From NCBI GenBank assembly GCA_008933995.1, contig WARS01000031.1, positions 648,001-712,000 of the forward strand: a stretch of 64,000 bases of DNA. Reading direction: 5' to 3'. The stretch's first letter is position 1, and each line of letters opens with the position of its first letter. The translations under genes and the position numbers were made by a program. Positions 1 to 12,215 of the stretch are shown here, one piece after another. Below the pieces are notes generated by a model. The model made no database searches. It was not told where the DNA came from and saw only the letters and a program-made list of their open reading frames with translations. Source of the DNA: Datnioides undecimradiatus (lineage: Eukaryota; Chordata; Actinopteri; Lobotiformes; Datnioididae).

Positions 1-1089
1 TTTGACTTTTACCCCCGAACTGTCATCAGCTTGATGAACCAAACAAAGGACTTTCACTGCCGCCTGTCTCCTGTGTGAAACCAACAGACAGCATTTTTAA
101 TTGACGTTATGCAATGTACATAATTTAACTTATGTAAATAACACATGTCTGTTGAGACAATTAATTATCTTTATTTCAATATGACTAATACTTCTTGGTA
201 TTTAAACCCAAACAACTATTTTACAACTATTTTTTGTTAAAGCTAAGGTCACCTAACTTCATCCTGTCCTTCATGTGCAAAACTGATAAAATGTGTTTTT
301 CAACAATCATTATTTTAGTCTTTTTCCATTATATTATTTATTTATTTACTTACTTATTATGATTACAGTGAGTGAACACAGAAAACAGCTGCTAGAGGGG
401 TGCAAGAATGAATATTTTGAAGCTCACGGACAGTGACAAAGCTGCTGTGATGGATGTGTTAAGAGTGAGAAGATGTTGAATTTCACCGTACCAAAAGATG
501 AGTCTTAAACTCAGCTTTCAGTACACGTTGAAGGATGTCAACCCAAACAGTGCTGATCTAACATTTTAGCCTCCACAGCAGTAATATCAGTGGTGACAGT
601 AGCAGTAACAGTAGTAGTCATAGTACCAATTTAAACCTTTCGATTCTGGCAGAGGAAGTGTGTGAGAGTGGGTTGGTTGGTGAGGTAATGAGAGTTGCTG
701 AGTGGAGAGTATGTAAGTAAGTATGAAAGTGAGATATGATACAAGCTTACATTTTTGCCACATGAATGCTAATTGATCGTCCAGTTTGAGTTCAAGAAGG
801 CGTCTTTGGAAAGACAGTAGCCCACGGCAGTCCTAAGTGAGCTACTCTCTCACTCACAGATTTCAGTTTTATGAAATCAGATCCAGCAAATACACTGTCA
901 TGCTCCTCCAGCAGACTGTGACAGAGCCTAATGAACCATTTCAAAAGCAGCTTAACTGTGGTCAATTTCCTGTTGTTGTTGTTGGCCTACCTGGTTGTCA
1001 TTCACCTCAGCAGCTAGTGAAGCGTACTCAACTTCAAGGAGAGACATCTCCTTTGATGTGTGGGTCCACTGTTGATGCTGATTAAAAAG
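1..1089. other. Gene-free DNA, nothing recognised
   Basis: AT-rich sequence with short ATTT-type and AGT/CAGTA simple-repeat tracts (about 340-360 and 590-625). Small ORFs here have no recognisable domain, although the right end may belong to the neighbouring hAT remnant. Confidence 0.6.
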
Positions 1090-1345
1090 AGAAAAGAATA
1101 TTAGAGCATATGCGCACACACCCCCTCCAAAACTCAAGTTGCGATAGAACTCATTTGTTGCAAAAATGCACAACCTTGGCATTACCTGTGCGGAGAGATG
1201 TCTCGATCAGAGTATCTGTCAGCGAGGTCCTCAAACATCACACGCTCTATTTCTTTCAAAACATCAGAGTCATTTTCATCAGACTCAAGATGTTTCAGGA
1301 GTTCAGCCTTGAGTGGGGCAATAACAGACACAGCTGCTCCTCCTC
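1090..1345 (-). mobile_element. hAT / ZBED1-like transposase remnant
   Basis: On the minus strand, 1334-1194 reads continuously as AVSVIAPLKAELLKHL, an acidic stretch, then IERVMFEDLADRYSDRDIS. This resembles the segment of ZBED1-like hAT transposases just before the LDPRFK motif. Further along the same strand, about 1180-1130, FATNEFYRNLSF looks like a decayed version of that motif. The two pieces are separated by a stop and a short gap, and no zinc finger, dimerisation domain or inverted repeats were found. It is a dead fragment. Family assignment is from remembered similarity. Confidence 0.6.
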
Positions 1346-3539
1346 ACATATTTCTGTGGCAAAATCACGAGTCAAAAGTCACAGTTAATCCTCTGCGTTG
1401 CTCTTGTCACAATCCTTTCAGAGTGTTCTTCTTTCAGAAAATCTTTAGCCTTGACTTGTTGCTTGCAGGAACTGCTCCATTAAAAGCAAACTGTTTCTAG
1501 TAAGCTGAGTAATCAGACTCCTCGACAATGGCAGGACCCGACAGACGTGGGGCGGCAGGAAGGAAAATGAGCAATGGTGGCAACAAATGCCCGTTTTAAC
1601 CCATGCAGTGTGCCACAGTCAAAGAGAGCTACGCACTCCAGACACAACTCACTGTGTCAAAAGAACATAAAGTGCCAGCAAAGTCACTGCAACAATTTAC
1701 GTCTCTATGATCGTCCCATTGGCCAGCAGTAAACATCATATAGTCTGCTCTGTTAGTCTGGCATCAGATTACATTTTGATATGTTAGTTAAAGGGTGATC
1801 TGGCAAGCATGTTTTGGACAAAATCAGTTATTCCGGTGTGATGTGGAAACTTAAAACCTCTGGTACACAAACACTGAGAACTGACCATTCATTGAAATAG
1901 GAGGTGTCTCGTGTTCAGCAGTTAAACCTCTAAAAAGATGGAATTATTAATGAGGGATGTTATTTGAAGGTTTGGTTTTTTAAAATTAATTTTAACTAAA
2001 AAATGACTTTTGAATGAAAAAATATCAGACTCAAACTACTATTCCAAGCGGTGTACTACCATTGTACTTAAAACAAGTTTGAAAGGGATCTTTAAGACGT
2101 TTAAAACTTAATTTAACGTAATTTAAGTTATTGCATATCAGCAAACATGACTGATGTGAGCATTAAGATCTTAACAGCAAAACTAATGTCAGAGCACAGA
2201 GCATAGTATAGGCACATTTAAATAACTAGATATTTTGAAACATACTGCAGTATTTCCTTATCAATATATCACAAATTAATTAATTCTTATTCTTCACAGA
2301 CTTCTTGCTTTGGATTCATCTCCAGTGAACTGCTAACAAACATACTGATAGCACCATTCGCATTTTATCCCTTGTAGCAAGGCTACTTTCTCAAGATCCT
2401 GTTTAGTTTTATTCATTGTTTAGTTGTTCAGCGCTCAAATGAAGCCTCCAATCTCCTTTGTTTCTTGTCTCCCTGTCTATCATCTTCTGCTTTGTTATTC
2501 GATTCAAATAAAAAAAAAGAAAACAGCAGATGAGTGCTTGAAATATCCTACTGAGACTAAAGCCTCATTTCCGATGGTGTCCTAGAAACATAAATCTCAT
2601 TATAATTTCCAACATCAAGACAATCTACTTTGGAATAACACAAAATTATGAGTAAAGCTAAAAAAAGATTTTAAAATAAACATATTGAGAAAGCCAAACA
2701 ACTTCAAACCATACATATGCATGGGATGCCTTCAGCAAGATGAAGCAAAAACTCCCGGATATCAGGGGAAGAAACAAATAAATACATGTTGAAATCTTTT
2801 GAAACTTTGCAACAATAATTAACAATGTTGTTTTACTGTCACAAGTTGGACCCAACGAGGAGGACAATGTTTTTGAACAAATGCCTGATTACACACCGAG
2901 GAGTGCAGTATACAGACAGTGTTTCAAAATGTGAGCTGAACCACACGTATCGAAACAAATACCTCACAAATAAGTCGAAGAACACGAAGGTTTCAATATT
3001 AAATTGGTTCAGTGAGGGAGTGCAATACACAACAATCGACAGTTCTAACCATTATTTTTCTGTTCCTCACAATCACAGTGATGAGGGTAGTATTTTTCCC
3101 TTTACACACCTTCTCTTGTAATTATGCTTTATAAATAATGGGAACTCATTAAGACCCAAAAATGTTCTTTATTCTCCAATCAAATCCTTATTATCAAGTT
3201 GTCGGGGGCCTTAATTTCATTTCCTCCATTGATGAATGTGAAGTCATTGGGGGTGGGAGGGGACGGAAGCTATTTTGATACCTCATTCATTGATAATTCC
3301 TCAGGGAACCAAAGACTACAGGGTGAAAGTCTTTTCAGCTGATCACAAAAACATAAAAATGAAAGCCTTTGTAATTTATTATAATGTTGTTATTTTCTGC
3401 CATTAGCCGAGAGGACATTTTAAGGACATTTTGGTGTATCTGTTTTGTTTGCACTGGGCCCCATTCACCATTTTGTGAGGTTTGGATTAGGCTCAACAAA
3501 ATTTTGAGCAAGACCCACTTAAATATACACTCACCTTTG
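1346..3539. other. Gene-free DNA, nothing recognised
   Basis: AT-rich sequence with only short unsupported ORFs. The left end up to about 1.7 kb could be more of the decayed hAT element, but I cannot align it to anything. Confidence 0.55.
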
Positions 3540-3885
3540 AAGCAGATGGGCTGTCGCTGAGGTTGCCTGTCAGCTAAGAACTGGAAACTGAGGCTATAAT
3601 TGACACAGGCTCACCAAATATGGACAAAAGGAGATTGGAGAGACATTGGCCGCTCAATTCTGCTGCAACATTCAGAATTTGGCCTAAAACAACATGAAAG
3701 CATGGATCTGTCTTTCTTTGTATTAACAAGTCAGCCTTGTGCCGGTGTCCTGATATGTGGGATATTTTCTTGCCACTGTCTTCACAACCTCAATACAGTC
3801 GAGTAACTCTGGGATGCAGTGGAACAGCAACTGTGTAATGCAATCATGTCAATACAGACTAAAATCTCTCAAGAATGATTTCATG
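3540..3885 (+). mobile_element. Tc1-like transposase remnant, internally deleted
   Basis: The frame at 3567 reads LSAKNWKLRL, a stop, then LTQAHQIWTKGDWRDI and later KQHESMD. This is the middle of a Tc1/mariner transposase, where the family has AHQNWT and QHESMDPS-like strings. In the same frame at 3807, LWDAVEQQLCNAIMSIQT matches the C-terminal NPIEHLWD region. The stretch between, which should hold the second and third catalytic acidic residues, is missing. In-frame stops at 3597 and 3804 confirm it is dead. Inverted repeats were not located. Confidence 0.7.
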
Positions 3886-6087
3886 ATTTCTCAAAATATA
3901 ATCAGAAATCATTAATACAATATGTAATGTGGTGGTACAACTTCTTATTTGCACAAGTAAAACTGAATGAATTAAAGTCATTTTACTGGATAAATCTGAT
4001 ATGTTAATCTATAATTTTGCATTGTAGAACAGAATACTAATTTATTTAAAAACAGTGATATCTTCAGTTATAAAGGATATTCAAGCATGACATCCCTTGC
4101 CATGTAATGTCAAATGATCTAACAATGTCATGACCAATTTCGGGAAAATTATTATAGTATTCATGTTTGGTATTTTATGAATAAAGAGTACACCAGTGCT
4201 ATTCCACAATATTGTTAAAGGGGCCACTTCGTCATCACAGTCACATCTCCATTGTCAAGTCTAATCATAAACTCAAAAAGAAAATAAACAGGTCTACTTT
4301 TAAAGTAACCAGGCCAGATGCTTAATTTCATTTTCCTTGCAACACAAACTATGATATCCTTGCTGCAAAAGTCAGCACATATTTGAAACAAATGTATTGC
4401 ATTTGGCATATAATTTGGTCAATTCTGGCATCTCTTAGCTACATCACAGTATTTCCTAAGTGGTAAAAAGAAGTAAACAAGAGAAGAGTACAAAGAAATT
4501 GAAAAGATTAGGTGAACTTGCCTGTGCCTTCATTTGATAACACACAACACAAATTATAGTTGAACGTTTGGAACATTTTGACAAGAGACACTGCCGTTCT
4601 TGCCTTGACCTGGTGAAGCTATTTTACCAAGGCGGCTGTTGCATTAATATAGCTTGGCAGTGAACAAAGAAAAATTGTGTACAAAAAACATGTTTGGATG
4701 ACCTGCATGTATGTCCGTCTCTTCAGTTTTTAAATTTATGCACTGGTAAACAGCACTGATGGTCAGGCCTGTCTGCTGCAGATTACAAGTTGAATGGGCC
4801 TAGAGTACACTGTATGGATAAGGCTCAGTATACTGTACTCAGATAGTTAGAGGCAAGGTGAGCTCACTTGTATTGATGAGGTGCAACTGCCCATCACTAT
4901 ATGGAAATGCAGAGGTGTGCATCATAGATGGACTGGACTGTCGATTGTCAGCCTAAAGCTCTTTATTATGCACTTTCTGTAGGAGGAGTTCCATCATCCG
5001 ATCTGGTTCTAACCACTAAACCAAAATTAAATATTTCTCCAAAGGTTTAATGTTTTTCATCCTATTTTGTTTTGTTTGTTTGTTTGCCTTGAATCCCCCG
5101 AGGCTGTCTCAACACCGTCCGCAATTTGTTGTGTGTTTTTTACAGCAAGTAATACTGTAGAGTAGTGTGTAGTATGAATTTGGGATGCGGAGTGGGTGTT
5201 GCCAGGGAAACCCTGGCTACCACATTACTTTAGTGTTACTGCGTTTATCTTTTTCTTGAATATATGATTTTTGAGTACAAACACAATCAGTGATTACAGC
5301 TGATCCAACAAAGCCTTCAGCTGGGATTTTCCCTTCAATGTTTTTGGTGGACAAATCTGGAGTAAATCTGCCCAGTAATATTTTGGTGTGTCTCCAGCTG
5401 GAGAGTTGGCACCTAAGCACAGCCAGTCCAATAAGCAAATATTGGCCACACAATGACAGTTGATGAAAACCTGTGAAGATTGGCAGACTGTGTATTGAAT
5501 TGTGAGAAAGGATTTGAAATAAATAGATTAATGATTTGCTATTTTCACACAGTCACTGGAATTTTAACAAACTCTTGGCATGTTGGGGTTTTTTTTCCTA
5601 GGCCTTGTTTCAGAGCCGATGGCAGCCCTACAAAGAGTACCCTGGACAACAAGATCCTTTTATGTATTCACACATGTTGTACACTGCTGTTAGTAAACTC
5701 TACTCATGATTCCTACTAATAGCATCATTTTGGAATAATAGTCTAGAAACAGTACAATCAGTTAGTGTTTAATTATATAAGCAGATGTCAGCTTCACATC
5801 ATAAAAATTTGCATGTGTTTTGAAGCATCAAGTGTTTTCATCTTATTAGTTTCCATCTAATGTAGACATCAGGTACCAGTCAATTTAATTTGTTTTATTT
5901 TATCAGTTGCTTTTGCTTTTGAATTGTGGCCATACTGTATATTCTCACTGTTGCTTATTGTGGCAGGGAGAACCCAATATGTGTAAGAAACAGTTGTGAA
6001 ACACATGTATGGATAGATTGTTCTGCCAAATGCTATTTTCTTTAGGATGCTGCTTCCAGCTAATGAGAAGATGTCCAATTAAACGTA
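3886..6087. other. Gene-free DNA; one short perfect hairpin
   Basis: No gene or repeat family recognised. A small perfect inverted repeat, GCCAGGG-AAA-CCCTGGC, lies at 5201-5217. Confidence 0.55.
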
Positions 6088-6589
6088 TATCCTCCTGAGA
6101 CCCAGCCTATTCATTTATGCCCTCTGTAGCGGACATTAGTTTTTGGTCTAGTTTATGGCCATGATGTGCTCAATAGAGGACATCCTGGCCTTTCCAATGA
6201 TATCTCATGTGTTTGGGTGGAATGAATTTAATGAGTGAAGAAAAGAAAAAGGAAGGAGGAGGAGGAGAACAACGAAGAGGAAGAGGAGCTAACAGATTCA
6301 AACCTGTGCTACCTAGGCCTCCAGACTGTTGAGAGGACCTGAACACCTGTGAAAACTTGATTCAAATTCAATACTTTTCCCAGTACAGTAATAAACGTCT
6401 TTTGATCTCGAAGCGTCGCTGTTTTTACAGTAAAATCGTTCTGTTGTCCACTACAGTGGACATGCTGTAAAATCCAAAATAAAAATATTTTTAAAAATTT
6501 CTAAATTGTGAGTTGTTGTTTTACCTCCAAAGAAGCAGGAAATCACAAAAAAAGTTAAATTACTTTTTTCCCCGGTTCTCAGGAGGATA
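6088..6589. mobile_element. Non-autonomous DNA transposon (~500 bases) with terminal inverted repeats and TA flanks
   Basis: The left end TCCTCCTGAGACCC at 6090 is mirrored at the right end by GGTTCTCAGGAGGA, finishing at 6587. That is about 14 bases with one or two differences, each end flanked by TA. There is no transposase ORF. An internal perfect palindrome, TGTCCACT-AC-AGTGGACA, sits at 6445-6462. A TA duplication would suit the Tc1/mariner superfamily, but I cannot name the family, and a piggyBac relation is also possible because TTAA occurs close to the left end. Confidence 0.6.
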
Positions 6590-8892
6590 TGAAAATTGAA
6601 ATAGAATCATGTTTTGCTCTCAAAATAAAACTGTTTGCCCATTTCCATGTAAATACACAGGGTATAACTAAAACCTGATAAACCGAGTCACATCAGTAGA
6701 ATCCCAAGTCGTGAAACCACAGTTACTACTGCAGCAAGAAGGCTGACCTGTTGCGTATGGGATTGTGTATGTAACTCCTCATGCAGTCACTCACTCAGAG
6801 TTGAATGCATCATCAGTGGAACGGCAGAGTAATATTTATAGTGGTGAGGGGTTTTTGTGTTCCAGCACATCAAGGTGTGCTGTAACGCTGCTGTGACCCC
6901 CATTTTAAAAGTCTAGTTGACTAATCAGATTGCTTGTTTGGAACTACCTGTTGTATTATTGTTATTGTTGCAAGGATGAATCATAGATCCATCTACTCCA
7001 CTGCACTCCATATGTTCAATGCAAACATTCCTTTAATACAATTAAAGAGAATGTACTCTGCGATACATTAAATCGCTTCGGTAAATGGGGTTCTCTTATA
7101 ATAACTATCAACTGAGATAATGTCTGTTGCAGCTGTTTTGCCTCAGGAGAAAGGCATGTTTACTGCGCCGCCTTTACTCTGTCCTTAATAGCATTATGTG
7201 TGTTCAATGTGCAGAATAAACACAGGGGTTAAAATTGGCCTTTCTTTCATCTTTTATCCTGGTTATTTTCTGGCCTGGACAATGTCTTACTGATAAAAGA
7301 GTAACTCGTATCTACCCTTGTTCACACAGCTGGACTACTCTTTGAATGCTAAACACTTGCAACATTTAAGAAAGAGCAGGATACATGCAGCACCATGTAA
7401 TATTGGCAGTAGTGTTGAGCACTTGTAGGCAACAAACCAAACGCAGAGTGTCAGCGTGACATCAGTGCCAATATCACACCTCCACTCCACTCTCCTGAAT
7501 ACAGCACTGTTGTCTCATAATGAGACAGATGAACAATGGGATCTCTGAAACCTTTCAGAGCTTGGGATCATTTTAAGTGACTTAATGGTTTATTTATTTA
7601 TTCAATCATAATAATGTATTATCCATGGGAGTAATGGGGCTCCATCGGTCCCTGCCACCCCCTGGGGCAACAGATGTTTCACAGCCCATATGGTGTCTTA
7701 ATTTCTTTCAGTTTCTTTCCCCATCTCTTGGCATAATCTCGGCATTTGTTGCTTTCCTGCCTTTACATAGAACAATGCTATGTCCGTTTAACCAATTTTG
7801 AATCAAAATGAGATTCACTGACAGGGTCGCTGGGCACAGTCTATGAGGATAATTGATTTGGGAAGTAGTCAAGAGCTCTGCCCTCTTCTTTATTCCTACA
7901 TTCAAAGGGGCCAATTTAGTTGGGTTAGGCACCTTTTAGAAAAGACCTCAGGCACTTTCCTGGCGGTATTCTGGACAAGTGGTAGAAGACCAGGGTAGAG
8001 ACACACGAAAGGCTTTACATCTTCCAGTTAGCTAAGGATAAACATGAAGAAGAATGCATGCATGTGGACTTTCCTGGGCCTATATCGATTCAAACCTGCA
8101 TTAGAAGCTGAAAAATCAATGTATGTTTGCCCACAAAGACGCCACAAAGGGTTTGTTGCATTTTCTATAGGCTAATGTTGGTTATTTTTTATAGATCTGT
8201 TCCTCATCCTCAACTGTTTCCTTGGGTTCTGGAAATTTACACTGATGTTGCCTGCAACAATAGCATCCCTATTCAGGAGGGGAGTATTTTTGTGATTGTT
8301 TTTAGCTTTGCCTGTCTGATTTCTTCTGTCATTCAGTGATTTTAGCCCCTGGTGTCTGCACTGTTGTAAAGTGCCAGTTATTTTCAAGCTCAGTAAAAGC
8401 ATAGCTCACGGAGAGAAAAAGCACAGATAAATGTTGCAGCTGATCACTATTTGAAAAGTTTAAAAGGCAGTACCATCCGAACTTGAAACAAATGATACAA
8501 CATGTAAAATGCTTCAATGAAATATGAGCAAATCTTATAAATGAAAAAACAGAAACATGAGGGAGATTTTTACTGAGGCACATTTCACAAACCCATCACC
8601 AGACAAGCGCCCTGATAATGGTAATATTTCAGTAATTTTTGGATTGTGTGTCATGAAAATTTATAAAGAATGTCATGGTGCCTACAAGATGAGCAAATCT
8701 TAGTCACTTTGGGGGTCTATTTTACTTCAACTCCTCCATTGTCAGGTCCCAATTAATTTTTTAATATTTTTTTTTTGTCCAAAGCTTTAGTTTTTGATGA
8801 ATTCTCTAAAGCAAATGGCATTTTCACCAGCACTAGTTTACTCCACTTAGTTACTTACTCCTACCATATGTTAGCAGGATGACACGATACGC
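6590..8892. other. Gene-free DNA, nothing recognised
   Basis: Only short unsupported ORFs and AT-rich sequence. Confidence 0.55.
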
Positions 8893-9048
8893 TAAAATGG
8901 TGGTAATGATAAACATTATAGCAGCTAAATATCAGAAAGTTAGCATTGTCATTGTGAACATGTTAGCTGATTTTTTTCAATTAGCCCAAGTACACCCTCA
9001 CATAGCCTCGAGTGTGGCTGTTTGCTCTTGGACTTGTTTAACATAGAA
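8893..9048 (+). repeat. Decayed percomorph-type dispersed repeat (TTAGCAT-rich)
   Basis: The segment contains GATAAACATTATAGCAGC, then TTAGCATTGTCATTGTGAAC and CAAGTACACCCTCACAT in the order I recall for a dispersed repeat very common in spiny-rayed fish genomes. It is interrupted by a T-rich insertion and lacks coding capacity. The class of the parent element is unknown to me. Confidence 0.55.
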
Positions 9049-10006
9049 CACCAACATTTCATTTTTATCTTATCAGCATCTGTGCAAGTGAAGTACAATC
9101 AGGTTAAAGTTAGGAAAGTTAGGAAAAGGACACAATTCAGGCACTTTTCATGTTACATGTTTATCCAACACTCTCTTATCCACACTCTTACTTTCACCAT
9201 GCTGTATAAAGGGAACAGAGCACTGCTTCCTGCTTTGCAGCTGATTGTTGCTATTAGAAATAAATTGTAACTAACACCATTCCAACTCTGTCTTTAAAAT
9301 GAGAGCCATCCTTTTAAATTTCCTGCTGTCTCACTCAATAATTGATCTTCTGTCCAAGCTTTGACTGTTTGCAGAAAATAGCTATTATATTATAGAGCAA
9401 TTTTGTGTTATTATATCATTATTTTACATTGCTCCTTCAGAGAAAATAGGTTGGTTATAGTCTTGTGTCAAAAACATGATCTATTACAATAGTCTGACTA
9501 GATCCAATATCTCTCATACATACACATTACCACACTGTGTGAATACAAACAGTAAAATGCCCACTCTCTCAAAATAAAAATAAAAAAATCAAAGCCCAGT
9601 TCAAACATGGACTTATTTACCATTGACATTGCTCCATATGGGATGGCCAAAGGAGGCCATGAAAGGGCTAGATATTCCAGTATTTCAGGACCAGCATCCA
9701 GTGCCATCCTTTGAGTGTACAGTACAAACTACAGGAAGTCAAAAAGAAAAACAAAGGAAGCAGAAACAAGACAGCAAATGCATTCAAAAAGGCTTGAAAG
9801 CTTCAAGCTTGGCCCTTGTTAAAATGTACAATATAGGATGAATTGTAAGATTAAAGTTGTTCATCAGCCTTGTTTTGCATCCATTAATTTCCTCAGTCCT
9901 CAATGCAAATGCCTTTTATGTCTTTGATTACATAATCCTCTCTAATCAGTATGTATTAAAATGCGTACATTAAATGACAAGTCTTTTTCTATTTATGTCT
10001 GCAATC
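9049..10006. other. Gene-free DNA, nothing recognised
   Basis: AT-rich sequence without recognisable genes or repeats. Confidence 0.55.
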
Positions 10007-10472
10007 ATAACTGTCAGGACTTGGCTACGGGGTGAGAGCAGGACCCAGATGCAGGCAGGGACAAGGATGCAGAAGATCTTTTAACCGTTTATTTAAAGGG
10101 CTTAGGCTGGGCTTACGGGTGGTCAAGGCAGGCAGGGTCAAAATCCGAGGAAGTCAGTCCAAACAAGGCGTGGAAAAAAATCAGAAAAAACAAAAAATGC
10201 AATAACCAGAAATTCAAAATCTCTATGACCATGGACATGGACATGGACATGGAATCTAGGTAGGGACATGGACTCTTAACTCAACAATGCACCAACAGAG
10301 AACAAAGGCAATGGCATAACTTAAATAGACAGGGGAGGGCAGCAAAACGAGACACAGGTGAAACCAATGGACTAATCAGGGTCAGGAAACAAGTAGACAA
10401 AAACACACAAGGGAAACAACTTTTCAAAATAAAACAGGAAACAACAACTCAACTCAGAACCATGACAATAAC
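10007..10472 (-). mobile_element. Solo LTR of an LTR retrotransposon with 5-base target duplication
   Basis: The 456-base element at 10012-10467 begins TGTCAGG and ends CATGACA, giving the TG...CA termini of an LTR. It is flanked on both sides by the perfect direct repeat ATAAC (10007-10011 and 10468-10472). Read on the minus strand it has a TATTTAAG box-like motif near the middle (about 10322) and TTTAAATAAACGG (a poly(A) signal, about 10088-10100) near the 3' end, which sets its orientation. No internal gag/pol sequence is present, so this is the usual product of LTR-LTR recombination. A five-base duplication fits Ty3/Gypsy or a related group. A short ATGGAC tandem lies at 10231-10253. Confidence 0.75.
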
Positions 10473-10592
10473 ATATTCAGCCACTCATACCTGTGACTTA
10501 CTCTCCTGGGCACTGTGAAAATGAGGACTCTTGATTCTTCCAATTACATATAGCCTTAAGTCAGTGATGGTGAAGGTATGATAGCAGCACCC

Positions 10593-10700
10593 TTGGTGGA
10601 AGAAGTATTCTGATATCTTGAGTACCTGAATAGTACTAATAACACACTGAAAATACTCCACGACATATACATGTCCAAAAACCTTACTTAAGTTTAATGG
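10593..10700 (+). repeat. Decayed percomorph-type repeat (GGTGGAAGAAGTATTC family)
   Basis: Begins TTGGTGGAAGAAGTATTCTG and continues with GTACTAATAACACACTG, AAAATACTCCAC and ACCTTACTTAAGT. These are successive landmarks of a repeat I remember as highly abundant in spiny-rayed fishes. This copy is diverged and short. Confidence 0.6.
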
Positions 10701-10859
10701 TGTAACTAACTAGATTAAGTTCAGTAAACCTGAATCTTTCGGTTTATCAGAAAAAAAATAATTAAAAATCACCCAAGGAATTTCAAGTTCAAAGTTCGTC
10801 TGTTCCCAGGTGTCAGCGTTTTCCATGAGTCACCGATAAAACTGTCCCTCTGTCCTCAG

Positions 10860-11520
10860 TGTTCATCATCTTATGACTGTCCATTGCATTCAGTCCCAGA
10901 AACATTCAAATGGCTCTTGCCAAACTTGCTCATTGACAGATTTCTGACCTGAACTCCTGTCATTCATCTCAAAGCCAATGGAGTCTTTGTTGCTGTCACC
11001 ACCAAATGTCCTCTCCTGTGGAACGCTTTTGGACATAGTTGCAACTGCCTTCCTTTTTACTCTAGAAATGTCCTTGTTCTGTCATCCAATAATATTGTTA
11101 TGCTGATGACACTCAACCTAACCTTTCCTTTCCCTCAGGCAGTACACAGTGCGAGGCATTCATTTGTGGATGCCACATTGACATCCTCTGAATGGATGCC
11201 TGCCCACTACCTCAAGCTCAGCCTTGACAAGAGTGAACTGCTCCACTTTCAAGGCTTTTTCTGCCCTCTGCAAGATCTTTCCATCATCACTAACAACACT
11301 ACAGTGACTCCTGCTGCCTGTCAACAATTTCATTGTAATTCTTGACAACCAGTTGTAATTCATCAAACATTTGCTATCACAACTACAACTCACACCTCTA
11401 CATTTTTACTCCGCATTCACCAAGTCAGAGTCTCACTAGGGACTTAACTCACCTCCTAGCTCTTTGGCTACACTATGACTACCAACTCCCCTTGGACTGG
11501 GTTTCATATCAGAAGCTATG
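10860..11520 (+). mobile_element. Non-LTR retrotransposon (LINE) reverse-transcriptase remnant
   Basis: At 11099 the sequence encodes YADDTQPN, the catalytic YADD box of reverse transcriptase. In a shifted frame from about 11187 follows SSEWMPAHYLKLSLDKSELL, then CPLQDLSI and VTP, matching the region after YADD in fish LINE polymerases. A later stretch near 11450-11500 resembles the region around LDYCNSLLAGLP in decayed form. At least one frameshift and several stops show it is dead. The clade (L2/CR1-like or Rex-like) is not resolved. Confidence 0.65.
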
Positions 11521-11529
11521 CAAGTAGAC

Positions 11530-12090
11530 TCTGAAGATGCCCACTATATCAGTGGACGTGGTTCTTGGGGAATAAATGACACAAAAACCCCCTCTGTGTC
11601 TCTGGAGTAATAAATTTGCTCTTTCTCACTATCTATGAAAAGTAAAACTCTTATTTCTCTGAGGTTACTTTATTAATTGCAGACATCTTATCGCATGATT
11701 GCTTCCCCTTGGAGGAACTGTTGAGTTGAGTGAGCTGCTCTTTCTAAAGAAATGGCATACGGTGCTGCCAGGTTCTGAATTCACTGCAATAGCTGATGAA
11801 CCTTCACTGGGTTTACTGTGTGCATTTGTGCATGCAAGCACACTCTCTGGTGATGCCTTTCAAACAATCAAGGTGATTGATGAAAAGCTGTGGTGCAGAA
11901 TTATCCCCTGCAATGACAAACCAATTTCAAACAAGTATGTTGTACATAAATTATGCTTTGTTTACCAAACCTGTATGTTCCCTCTTACTCCTCCTACTTT
12001 TGTCTTGCATTTTTCTATGTGTTTTTTAGGATCATGTTCCATTTAGTCTCTGCTACCAGCATGGCTTTAACCTTATTCCTCTTCTCTCAT
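11530..12090. other. Gene-free DNA; unexplained 115-codon ORF
   Basis: An open frame at 11699-12046 (+) has no domain I recognise and no good signal or splice context. I treat it as chance. Nothing else is visible. Confidence 0.5.
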
Positions 12091-12215
12091 CGCCTGAGGG
12101 CAAAAGGTAAATGGAGGATTCTATCAGTCCAAACCCCAACACAGAAAAAGGCTTTCAACTCCACCAATTGAACTCACGCGCAGCAGAGCTGTCAAGCTAA
12201 GCTGCTGAGCCATGT
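12090..12215 (-). repeat. tRNA-derived SINE-like fragment
   Basis: On the minus strand TGGCTCAGCAG (complement of 12202-12212) fits the RNA polymerase III A box exactly. GAGTTCAATTGG (complement of 12164-12175), about 37 bases later, is a decayed B box. The spacing is tRNA-like but the sequence does not fold as a functional tRNA, which suggests a SINE head. The extent of the body is uncertain. Confidence 0.45.

Noticed and set aside
11699-12046. 115-codon + strand ORF
   Set aside because: No domain and low-information composition; the neighbouring sequence is decayed LINE material.
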